Shown here: one piece after another, positions 1-6,572 of the stretch
Numbering within the stretch: the first letter of the stretch is position 1
How the letters are laid out: each line of letters opens with the position of its first letter
DNA from: Nitrospirales bacterium
GTDB lineage: Bacteria; Nitrospirota; Thermodesulfovibrionia; Thermodesulfovibrionales; Dissulfurispiraceae
DNA: 10,653 nt
Assembly (NCBI GenBank): GCA_020846375.1
Contig: JADLDZ010000081.1
Span: forward strand, 1-10,653
Direction of reading: 5' to 3'
The notes under the pieces: model-generated
Told to the model about the DNA's origin: nothing
Seen by the model: the letters and a program-made list of their open reading frames with translations, nothing else
The model's database searches: none
Made by a program: the position numbers and the translations under genes

Positions 1-1
1 G

Positions 2-1273
2 GACCTTTTCGACACCGCCCTCGCCTTTTCGGGCCGGAAGCTCCCTGCAGGGGACGGGCTGCTCATTGTCACGAATGCCGGGGGACCCGGCATCATCGCC
101 GCGGACATCGCGGAGAAGATGAAGGTGAGGCTTCCGCAGATGACGAAGAGCTCCATCGATGCCATCGCCTCCCTCCTCCCCCCCACTGCCTCTCTGTACA
201 ACCCGGTGGACATCATCGGGGATGCCACCTCCGAAAGATATGCGGCGGTGCTGAGCAAGGCCGTCCATGACCCCAACGTGGACGGTATCGTCGTCATCCT
301 CACTCCCCAGGCCATGACGGACGTGGAGAACACCGCCGATATCATTATCGAGACGGCGCAGGCGACGGATAAACCCATTATCGCCTCTTTCATCGGGGAA
401 ATGAGGGTGCGGGACTCCATCGAGAAACTCAAGAGCCGCTCCATCCCCAGCTTCGTCTATCCCGAAACAGCGGTACGGTCCTTCAGGAGGATGTACGACT
501 ACACGGTATGGCAGCACCGGTTCGACGGGCCCCCGCCGGCAAGGACGGAGGGAAAAGAGGAGGTGGCCGGCCTCATCTCCTCCCTCCTGGACGGGGAGCG
601 GTATGAGGTAGGGGAAGAGAGCGCCAGGGATATCCTCTCCCGCTACGGGTTCATCTTTCCCGAAAGAGGCCTGGCCCGCACCTCCATGGAGGCCTTCGCC
701 ATCGCGGAAAGGATAGGCCCTCCCCTGGTGATGAAGATATCCTCTCCCGACATCCTCCATAAGACGGACGTGGGCGGAGTAAAACTGAATGTCGGCTCCG
801 CCCTCGCTGCCCGCGATGCTTTCGTGGAAATCACGAGCAATGTAAGAAGGCTCATGCCCGACGCCTTCATCGAGGGGGTCATGCTCTACGAGATGATCAG
901 GGGAGGGAGGGAAGTGATCATCGGCGTCACCTATGACAGGACCTTCGGCCATATGCTCATGTTCGGGCTGGGCGGCATCTATGTGGAGGTGCTGAAAGAC
1001 GTTTCTTTCAGAATTGCGCCGGTCTCGCACAGCGAGGCGATCGCCATGATCGACGAGATCAGGACCAGCGCCCTCCTGCGGGGCGCCCGGGGAGAAAAGC
1101 CGGTGGATAGGGAGGCGATCGTCGAAGGCATCATGAGGGTGTCGGACCTCGTGACGGATTTTCCCCGCATCCGGGAGCTGGACATCAACCCCCTCACGGT
1201 GATGAACAGGGGGGCCTTCGCCCTCGACGCCCGGATCATTTTCGAAAGGCCTGAACAGGCATATAAAGGATAG
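2..1273 (+). CDS. ADP-forming acetyl/acyl-CoA synthetase, fused alpha-beta chain, C-terminal part
   Basis: The 5' end lies outside the window; the frame is open from base 2 and gives 423 residues ending in TAG. Such enzymes interconvert acyl-CoA, ADP and phosphate with the free acid, CoA and ATP in the cytoplasm. The fragment opens inside the succinyl-CoA-ligase-like flavodoxin domain (LFDTALAF, then VTNAGGPGIIAAD near residues 24-36) and continues through VVILTPQAMTD. From about residue 190 a complete ATP-grasp domain follows, with SPDILHKTDVGGV (the His at 758-760 probably being the beta-side phospho-histidine), FGLGGIYVEVLKD and ELDINPL near the end. The N-terminal CoA-binding domain and the alpha-side His motif (usually SHTG) would lie upstream. 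The order flavodoxin domain then ATP-grasp marks the single-chain form. The family call is firm; the substrate is open, and a Pat-like acetyltransferase fusion is excluded only if nothing follows the ATP-grasp domain, which is the case here. Confidence 0.9.
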   Translation, partial: DLFDTALAFSGRKLPAGDGLLIVTNAGGPGIIAADIAEKMKVRLPQMTKSSIDAIASLLPPTASLYNPVDIIGDATSERYAAVLSKAVHDPNVDGIVVILTPQAMTDVENTADIIIETAQATDKPIIASFIGEMRVRDSIEKLKSRSIPSFVYPETAVRSFRRMYDYTVWQHRFDGPPPARTEGKEEVAGLISSLLDGERYEVGEESARDILSRYGFIFPERGLARTSMEAFAIAERIGPPLVMKISSPDILHKTDVGGVKLNVGSALAARDAFVEITSNVRRLMPDAFIEGVMLYEMIRGGREVIIGVTYDRTFGHMLMFGLGGIYVEVLKDVSFRIAPVSHSEAIAMIDEIRTSALLRGARGEKPVDREAIVEGIMRVSDLVTDFPRIRELDINPLTVMNRGAFALDARIIFERPEQAYKG

Positions 1274-1284
1274 AACAGGAAAAA

Positions 1285-1293
1285 TGATACAAT
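1285..1293 (+). promoter_or_regulatory. Possible extended -10 promoter
   Basis: TGATACAAT fits the extended -10 form TGnTATAAT with one mismatch and starts 12 bases after the upstream stop codon. No -35 box is visible at 17 bases. If used, transcription would start near 1300 and give a leader of about 105 bases for the DRTGG gene. The alternative is read-through from the synthetase gene. Confidence 0.3.
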
Positions 1294-1304
1294 GGAGAAC
1301 GAAT

Positions 1305-1361
1305 CCCCGGCACCGGCTTCCTGAGGAAGCATCCGCCCGGACCCTCAGGGGCTCCGCGGGG
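1305..1361 (+). promoter_or_regulatory. Hairpin-rich leader of the DRTGG gene
   Basis: Two mutually exclusive hairpins share bases. GCTTCC (1316-1321) pairs perfectly with GGAAGC (1325-1330) around a TGA loop. CCTGAGG (1320-1326) pairs perfectly with CCTCAGG (1343-1349). An outer stem CCCCG (1305-1309) with CGGGG (1357-1361) could enclose the second form. No T-tract follows, so a simple intrinsic terminator is unlikely. I do not recognise a known riboswitch class. Confidence 0.3.
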
Positions 1362-1405
1362 AAGTGCGAAAGGTGCGGTGCGGGACGTGAAGGAGGAGGA
1401 AATAC

Positions 1406-2461
1406 ATGATTCCCGTATTCATCATTTCGAACAGGGGGTACGCCGGAAAGACGCTGCTTGCCATCGGACTGGGGCTGAAACTGATCGAAAAGGGGTACAA
1501 GGTAGGGTACATGAAGCCCATCAGCAAGACGCCGGTGAAACAGGGGGGAGAGGTATACGACGCCGATGCCCTCTTCATGAAGGAAGCGCTCTCCCTGTCC
1601 GATCCGATGAGCACCATCTCTCCCTTTGTCCTCAGCTATGAGATGCAGAGCCTCCTGCTCGAGGGCAAGCCCGTGGACGCGAAAGAGAGGATCAGAAAGG
1701 CATTTTCCGCGCACAGGGACAAGGACTTTCTCCTTATCGGCGGCTCCGGCGACCTCTTTGAAGGGGCGGCCCTCGACAGCAATGCCCTCACCCTCATCGA
1801 GGAGATGGGCGGACGGGCGCTCATGGTGGAGGCATGGAAAGGGGACCTCTCCATGGATACCCTGCTCGGGGGCAAGAGGCTGCTCCAGGGGAAATTTGCG
1901 GGCGGGGTGATCAACAAGGTGCCCGCCAACGCCCTGCAGCATGTGGAACAGAACGCGAAGCCCTTTCTCGGGAAGAAGGATGTGCAGGTCTTCGGGATAT
2001 TCCCGAAGGACGGACTTCTGGAGTCGATCACCATAGCGCAGCTTATCGAGATCCTCCACGGGAGGGTCCTCTGCTGCGACGACAGGCTGAACGAATTCGT
2101 GGAGCATTTTTCCATCGGCGCCATGGACGTGGACAATGCTCTCGCCTATTTCAGGAGGGTCCCGAACAAGGCGGTCATCACGGGAGCGCACCGCTCCGAC
2201 ATCCAGCTCGTGGCCATGGAGACCTCCACGAAGTGCATCATTCTGACCGGCGGCCTCAGCATCAACGATGTCGTCCTCGGCAAGGCACAGTCGAAGGGCA
2301 TTCCTCTTATTTCGGTGTCGGAGGACACCTTTACCACGATCGACAGGATCGAGTCGGTAATGGGGAAGACCCGCATCCGCGAGCAGAGGAAGATAGACCG
2401 TGCAAAAGAGATTATCGATGCATCCTTCGATACGGACGGCTTTCTTGCGGCGCTCGCATGA
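1406..2461 (+). CDS. P-loop (BioD-like) and DRTGG domain protein, phosphotransacetylase N-terminal family
   Basis: This 351-residue protein matches the pattern of the regulatory N-terminal part of long phosphotransacetylases (COG0857 type) without the catalytic acetyltransferase domain. A dethiobiotin-synthetase-like P-loop domain covers about residues 1-200: SNRGYAGKT at 8-16 with Lys15, then GYMKPISK at 34-41. A DRTGG domain follows at about 205-320, with AHRSDIQ (261-267) and LTGG (280-283). It has no signal peptide or membrane segment, so it is cytoplasmic. The start is supported by AAGGAGG at 1390-1396, nine bases before ATG. It lies 132 bases after the acyl-CoA synthetase on the same strand, which suggests a role near acetyl-CoA or acetate metabolism, perhaps nucleotide-dependent regulation. 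That role is inference, as stand-alone members have no settled function. The fold assignment is firm. Confidence 0.85.
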   Translation: MIPVFIISNRGYAGKTLLAIGLGLKLIEKGYKVGYMKPISKTPVKQGGEVYDADALFMKEALSLSDPMSTISPFVLSYEMQSLLLEGKPVDAKERIRKAFSAHRDKDFLLIGGSGDLFEGAALDSNALTLIEEMGGRALMVEAWKGDLSMDTLLGGKRLLQGKFAGGVINKVPANALQHVEQNAKPFLGKKDVQVFGIFPKDGLLESITIAQLIEILHGRVLCCDDRLNEFVEHFSIGAMDVDNALAYFRRVPNKAVITGAHRSDIQLVAMETSTKCIILTGGLSINDVVLGKAQSKGIPLISVSEDTFTTIDRIESVMGKTRIREQRKIDRAKEIIDASFDTDGFLAALA

Positions 2462-2470
2462 GCACAATAA

Positions 2471-2503
2471 CCCCTCCCGCCCTCCCCTTACTTCAAGGGG
2501 AGG
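2471..2503 (-). repeat. Intergenic hairpin/G-quadruplex repeat, copy A
   Basis: CCTCCCCTT (2481-2489) and AAGGGGAGG (2495-2503) form a perfect 9-bp stem with a 5-base loop. Overlapping its left arm, the minus strand of 2471-2487 reads GGGGAGGGCGGGAGGGG, four G-runs with one-base loops, a strong G-quadruplex pattern. It lies between convergent genes and would fall in the 3' untranslated RNA of the kinase-receiver operon. A box of the same kind next to a similar hairpin occurs at 9809-9844. It could also serve as a factor-independent stop, although no T-tract follows. Confidence 0.6.
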
Positions 2504-2523
2504 CGCAGATCCCCGGAGCCACC

Positions 2524-2542
2524 CCTTTCCTTGATGGAAAGG
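2524..2542. terminator. Convergent-junction hairpin
   Basis: CCTTTCC (2524-2530) pairs with GGAAAGG (2536-2542) around TTGAT, a perfect 7-bp stem. It lies 62 bases after the DRTGG stop and 64 bases after the receiver stop, where both transcription units must end. A short T-run (2548-2551) follows on the plus strand. Together with the hairpin at 2481-2503 it may act as a two-way terminator, but neither direction has a classical T-tract. Confidence 0.35.
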
Positions 2543-2605
2543 AACCGTTTTCCGCTATTCCTTTCCGCCAGGGGAGTGGGCTACAATCGTATCCCTGACC
2601 ATATC

Positions 2606-2980
2606 CTACTCCTCCAGATACTTTTTGATCTCCCCGAGAAACTCCTTCACCATGACCGGCTTTGAAATATATCCGTCGAACCCTTCCCTGAGGAATTTCT
2701 CCTTGTCGCCCCTCATGGCGTACGCGGTAAGGGCGACCACCTTGATGCGTTTCGTCTCCTCCTCCGCTTTCAGCAGCTTTACCACCGTCAGTCCGTCCAC
2801 CCCGGGCAGCTGGATATCGAGAAGGACGAGGCAGGGGAGTTCCCTCTTCGCCAGTCCCAGCGCCTCTTCCCCTTTATCGGTCCCGATCCCTTCGTATCCT
2901 CCCATGGAGAGGAGGTCCAGGAACAGCTCCCTGTTCGAGGGATCATCTTCTACAACAAGCACCTTCGGCTTACTGCTCAT
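2606..2980 (-). CDS. Single-domain response regulator, DivK-like
   Basis: The 124 residues form one CheY-like receiver with no output domain. The acidic pocket is E11-D12-D13, the phospho-acceptor is Asp55 in LLDIQLPGVDG, the switch Thr is T85 in ALTAYAMRGD, and Lys107 lies in ISKP. The pattern LLDIQLPGxDG...ALTAYAM is typical of DivK-type receivers that pass phosphate or contact kinases by protein binding. Its ATG lies inside the end of the upstream hybrid kinase gene (11-base overlap), with purine-rich GGAAGTAGGAAGG just before it, so translation is very likely coupled. The likely phosphodonor is that kinase. No DNA-binding role is possible from this chain alone. The junction at 2461-2605 should end the operon. 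Confidence 0.93.
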   Translation of the reverse strand: MSSKPKVLVVEDDPSNRELFLDLLSMGGYEGIGTDKGEEALGLAKRELPCLVLLDIQLPGVDGLTVVKLLKAEEETKRIKVVALTAYAMRGDKEKFLREGFDGYISKPVMVKEFLGEIKKYLEE

Positions 2981-5900
2981 ACCTTCCTACTTCCTTTCCT
3001 CCGTTTTCCTTGACTTTCCGTAGTATCCGGTGCGCTTTGAAAATAATCTCCTCAGGGGTGGAGGCGTCCTGCGGATAGTTGACAATGGCGGCGCTCCCCG
3101 TAATGCGCCCCTGGGGCATCGCTTCCCCTCCGAAGAAGGGGTACCCCTCGATACAGGAGAGGAACCGCTTTGCCACCGCCTCCGCCGGCTCCTTCGGCGT
3201 ATTGGTGAGCACGATCCCGAATTCATCGATGCCGTACCGCACCACCGTATCGGACCCCCGCAGCCCCTTCCGGAGGATGTCCGCCACCTTCCTGATACAG
3301 ATATTGGCCCGTGCGATGCCGTGGACTCGTATGTATTCGGTGAAATTGTCCAGGTCGATGATCAGTGTCGTGAAGGTATTCCGGTACCGCTTTGCCCTGC
3401 TCACCTCCTGGGCGAGCCGTATCTGGAAATAGGCGTGGTCGAAAAGGCCGCTGACTTCGTCCAGGAACCCCGCCCGTGCGGGATAGGTCACCTCGAGGTC
3501 CTGTATGTACGCGAGCAGGTCCTCTTTGGTAAAGTGGCTCTTCTGGACAAAACTCTCGACTTTGCCGGCGAGCCGGAGCCGGTCCTCCACGGACAGGTCC
3601 TTTGCCGTCAGGATGAAAATGGGGATATCGTCGGTGGCCGGATTGTCCTTCAGCTTCTGTACCACCTCGAAGCCGTCCACTTCGGGCATCATGAGGTCGA
3701 GGATGATGAGGTCGGGTTTATAGGAAACGGCCTTTTCGATCCCCTCCTCCCCCGACCCCGCTGAGATGACGTTGTACCCTGCGGGTTCGAGAATGGACGC
3801 CAGAAGCTCCAGGACCTCCTGTTTGTCGTCGATGCAGAGGATGCTGACGCCCTTTCTCGTCTTCTTCGTATCGAAGTTCAGCTCCTGGAGCTTCTCGAGA
3901 AGGGACGCCCTGTCAACGGGCTTCACCAGGTAATCGGCGGCGCCGAGGGCAAAGCCCAGCTCCTTGTTGTCGATAACGGAGGAGATGATCACCGGGGTAT
4001 CCTTTGTCGCGGGGTCCGACTTCACTTCCTGCAGAATCTCCCATCCATCTTTTCCCGGCAGCATCACGTCAAGGAGCACGGCAAAGGGCTTCAGCTCCCT
4101 GATGCGGTGGACGGCTTCGGTGCCGGTATAGGCATGGGCAATCCTGTATCCGGCCTGGGCGAGGTAGAGGGTGAGTACCTCCGAGGTGGAAGGGTCGTCC
4201 TCCACTACCAAGATGAGGGACGACTTGCCTTGCGGGCTCCTCACCACCGGCGCATCCGGCACGGGGAGCCCCTCTGCCGGCTTCGACGGCATCCGCACCG
4301 GCTCCCTCGCCGCCCCGGCGTGGAGGGGCATGACAAAGGTAAACCTGCTGCCCACATTCTCCTCGCTCTCCACCGTGATCTCTCCTCCGTGCAGTACCAC
4401 AAGCCTCCTGGTAAGGGAGAGGCCGAGGCCGGTGCCTTCGTATTTCCGCGAGTAGCTGCTGTCGCCCTGTTCGAATTCCGAAAAGATCCTCTCCCGGTCC
4501 TCCGGCCGTATTCCTATTCCGGTATCTTCGATGGACAGCAGGAGAAACTCGGTCCTTTCCGAAAATACCTCGAGAGCATGTGCGAAAGGGGGCAGCGCGG
4601 AACCGTCGATGACCGAGGCTTCCAGCGTAATAGTGCCGCCCTCCGGGGTGAATTTCACCGCGTTGGAGAGGAGGTTATAGAGGATCTGCTTGAACTTGAT
4701 CCTGTCCGCATTGATCAGTGGCATGTCCCCGTGCGCCCGAACCCGCATTTCCTGTTTTTTCCGGTCGGCCAGGGACCGGATGACCGTCTCCACCTCCGCC
4801 ACGGCATGGGCGAGGTTGAAGGTCTCATAGTGGAGCTCCATCCTCCCGGACTCGATCTTCGCGATATCGAGGATATTGTTGATGAGCTGGAGCAGATGGC
4901 TCCCCGAATTGTAGATGTTCTGCACATGGCGCTTCTGCTTCTCCCCGAGGGAGCCGTGGGCGTCGTCCAGGAGCAGCTCCGAAAAGCCGAGGACGGAATT
5001 GAGCGGGGTCCTCAGCTCATGGCTCATGGTGGCGATAAAGCGGCTCTTCAGTTTGTTCGACCGCTCCAGTTCCCTGTTGGCGCTTTCGAGCTCCCTGGTC
5101 CTTTCGAACACCTTCTCTTCCAGCTTCTCGTTCAGCTCATGGAGCTCCGCGTTCCTCTCCTCGATCGCTCTTTCGAGCTTCTTCTTCTCGGTGATATCCT
5201 TGCTGATGCCCACGGTCCCTATCACGCTGCCGCCGGCGTCTTTCATGATGGTCAGGGTAAGGCTGACATCGACAGGCCTGCCCTCTTTTGCCTTCAGCCG
5301 GGTCTCATGGCCGGCAACGTACCCGTCCCTTGCGAGAATGGCCATGATCTCCTCTCTCTCCCCGGGATGCACCCACAGCCTCTCCACCTCCCTGCCCGCC
5401 GCCTCTTCTTTTGTGTAGCCGAGGACGCGGGAAGCTCCCTTGTTGAACTCCACGATCCGGCTCTCCGTATCGGTGGTGATCACGATGTCCGCCGTGGTAT
5501 CCAGGACATTCTCCAGGTAGGACCGGGTCTCCGAGATGGCGGAGATCAGGCGGAACTTTTCGATGGCAAAGGCGGCCTGGATCCCGAGCAGGGTGAGAAA
5601 CTCCACCTCCTTCTCCCCCCACTCCCGCACCCGGAAATCATCGATATAGAGGATGCCGATCGTTCTGTCGTCGGCCAGAAGGGGGACCGCTACGATGCTC
5701 CGGGCGCCCTCGCTGAGGAGGACCCGATTGTCGATAAAAGCGTATCTCTCCGTATCCGGAATCACGGTGGGCACCCTCCGGCCCAGGATATGGTCCGTCA
5801 TTCCCCCCTTCCGGCGCTTCCATCGGTTGGCCCGCGAGAATTCGGGAGAGAAGCCCTGCTGGGACTTCAGCGTAAGGGTGTTGTCGGCTTCATTGTAGAG

Positions 5901-6386
5901 GGCAATGCTCCCCGCAGGGGCTTTGAGCGTGCGGAGCGCCTCGGAAAGGAGCGTCTCGAGCGCCTCTTCCAGGGAGTCCGCCGAGGTGAGGGAGACGCAG
6001 ATGCGGTACAGCTCCCTCGTCTCATCGAGGAGCCGCCTCACCTCTTCCTGCGCCTCCAGGCTCTTTTCGAGCAGGCTGCGGACGAAGAGCACGCTCCTGC
6101 CGTCGATGACCTCCGTTTCCGGGGCTTTGGCGCGCAGGATCCCGGAAACAATGCTTTCATCACCGGTTACGTTTACGACGATATCAGGCCTCTTCTCCAG
6201 CAGTTCCCTGAAGTCGACGGCGATGGGGATGCCGTGGCGGCGTGCAAGCTGCAGGCCGGGCGCACCGGGATCGCTGTCCGTAATGCCGGTAACCGTTATA
6301 TTCCTGTTGTGGAGCATGACCGACAGGAGGGCGCTGCCGCCGCTCCCGGCTCCGATAATCGCTATGCTTCCCCTGAAAAGGTTCAT
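2970..6386 (-). CDS. Hybrid histidine kinase: Rossmann-GAF-PAS-HisKA-HATPase-REC-REC-degenerate GGDEF
   Basis: Numbering is from the ATG at 6386 (1138 residues). Order: Rossmann nucleotide-binding domain about 5-105 (IAIIGAGSGG, Asp37 after strand 2); GAF about 125-276; PAS about 282-401; coiled coil about 398-451; HisKA with His456 in MSHELRTP; HATPase about 555-689 (N-box Asn571 and Asn575, DTGIGI, GTGLGL); REC1 with Asp773 and Lys822; REC2 with Asp897, Thr927 and Lys949; GGDEF about 972-1131. The GGDEF signature reads GIDEF (1052-1056) and the usual Lys/Asn-Asp of the first motif are missing, while Asp1011 and the inhibitory RxxD site (1043-1046) remain. No membrane segment is seen, so it should be a cytoplasmic sensor. 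A longer frame from TTG at 6488 exists, but GGAGAAGG (6390-6397) puts GGAG seven bases before the ATG, and the extra 34 residues are a translated repeat. The receiver gene follows with overlap. Confidence 0.92.
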   Translation of the reverse strand: MNLFRGSIAIIGAGSGGSALLSVMLHNRNITVTGITDSDPGAPGLQLARRHGIPIAVDFRELLEKRPDIVVNVTGDESIVSGILRAKAPETEVIDGRSVLFVRSLLEKSLEAQEEVRRLLDETRELYRICVSLTSADSLEEALETLLSEALRTLKAPAGSIALYNEADNTLTLKSQQGFSPEFSRANRWKRRKGGMTDHILGRRVPTVIPDTERYAFIDNRVLLSEGARSIVAVPLLADDRTIGILYIDDFRVREWGEKEVEFLTLLGIQAAFAIEKFRLISAISETRSYLENVLDTTADIVITTDTESRIVEFNKGASRVLGYTKEEAAGREVERLWVHPGEREEIMAILARDGYVAGHETRLKAKEGRPVDVSLTLTIMKDAGGSVIGTVGISKDITEKKKLERAIEERNAELHELNEKLEEKVFERTRELESANRELERSNKLKSRFIATMSHELRTPLNSVLGFSELLLDDAHGSLGEKQKRHVQNIYNSGSHLLQLINNILDIAKIESGRMELHYETFNLAHAVAEVETVIRSLADRKKQEMRVRAHGDMPLINADRIKFKQILYNLLSNAVKFTPEGGTITLEASVIDGSALPPFAHALEVFSERTEFLLLSIEDTGIGIRPEDRERIFSEFEQGDSSYSRKYEGTGLGLSLTRRLVVLHGGEITVESEENVGSRFTFVMPLHAGAAREPVRMPSKPAEGLPVPDAPVVRSPQGKSSLILVVEDDPSTSEVLTLYLAQAGYRIAHAYTGTEAVHRIRELKPFAVLLDVMLPGKDGWEILQEVKSDPATKDTPVIISSVIDNKELGFALGAADYLVKPVDRASLLEKLQELNFDTKKTRKGVSILCIDDKQEVLELLASILEPAGYNVISAGSGEEGIEKAVSYKPDLIILDLMMPEVDGFEVVQKLKDNPATDDIPIFILTAKDLSVEDRLRLAGKVESFVQKSHFTKEDLLAYIQDLEVTYPARAGFLDEVSGLFDHAYFQIRLAQEVSRAKRYRNTFTTLIIDLDNFTEYIRVHGIARANICIRKVADILRKGLRGSDTVVRYGIDEFGIVLTNTPKEPAEAVAKRFLSCIEGYPFFGGEAMPQGRITGSAAIVNYPQDASTPEEIIFKAHRILRKVKENGGKEVGRYEQ

Positions 6387-6418
6387 AGGCCTTCTCCAGA
6401 AACTCTCCGTCACTCCTG

Positions 6419-6438
6419 CCCCTTCCGCGGAGAAGGGG
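6419..6438 (-). repeat. Intergenic hairpin in the kinase leader, copy B (divergent)
   Basis: CCCCTTC (6419-6425) pairs with GAAGGGG (6432-6438) around a 6-base loop. On the minus strand it is preceded by CACCGCCC, resembling the C-rich box beside copies A and C, but it lacks the four G-runs. If transcription starts near 6495 this hairpin lies in the 5' leader of the kinase mRNA, 32 bases upstream of the ATG. Confidence 0.4.
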
Positions 6439-6477
6439 GGCGGTGAGAACAGGTCCCCCGCCGCCGGTCCATGGGAA

Positions 6478-6495
6478 AAAAAGCGCAAAAAGCGC
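6478..6495 (-). repeat. Tandem 9-base direct repeat
   Basis: AAAAAGCGC occurs twice back to back (6478-6486 and 6487-6495 on the plus strand). On the minus strand this is GCGCTTTTT twice, just downstream of the putative kinase -10 box, so it would form the first bases of the transcript or a protein-binding site. Confidence 0.45.
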
Positions 6496-6500
6496 AGGAG

Positions 6501-6515
6501 TATTTTACCCTATCA
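6501..6515 (-). promoter_or_regulatory. Putative promoter of the kinase operon
   Basis: The minus strand reads TGATAGGGTAAAATA, with TAAAAT (6502-6507) as the -10 candidate. A near-identical 15-mer, TGATAGGGTAGAATA, lies upstream of gdx at 9905-9919. No good -35 hexamer is visible. The spacing gives a leader of roughly 110 bases before the ATG at 6386. Confidence 0.45.
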
Positions 6516-6537
6516 GGGCCGCCGGATGTGGGGAAAA

Positions 6538-6567
6538 TTGACTTACCCCTTTTTCTTCGAGTATCTT
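6538..6567 (+). promoter_or_regulatory. Putative sigma-70-type promoter of pilB
   Basis: TTGACT (6538-6543), an 18-base spacer and TATCTT (6562-6567). The predicted start of transcription falls at about 6573-6575, on or next to the GTG start codon, and no Shine-Dalgarno sequence precedes that codon. Confidence 0.45.
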
Positions 6568-6572
6568 AGAAC

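Noticed and set aside
1305..1361. Intrinsic terminator between the acyl-CoA synthetase and DRTGG genes
   Set aside because: The hairpins are not followed by a T-tract, and the downstream gene is on the same strand with a good ribosome binding site.
1836..2598. A 254-codon plus-strand frame overlapping the DRTGG gene
   Set aside because: It is a shifted frame over a gene with clear P-loop and DRTGG motifs and has no domain of its own.
4107..6446. A 779-codon open frame on the plus strand opposite the kinase gene
   Set aside because: It is antisense to well-recognised kinase domains, and its translation is rich in Gly, Arg, His and Pro with no domain; a GC-rich shadow frame.
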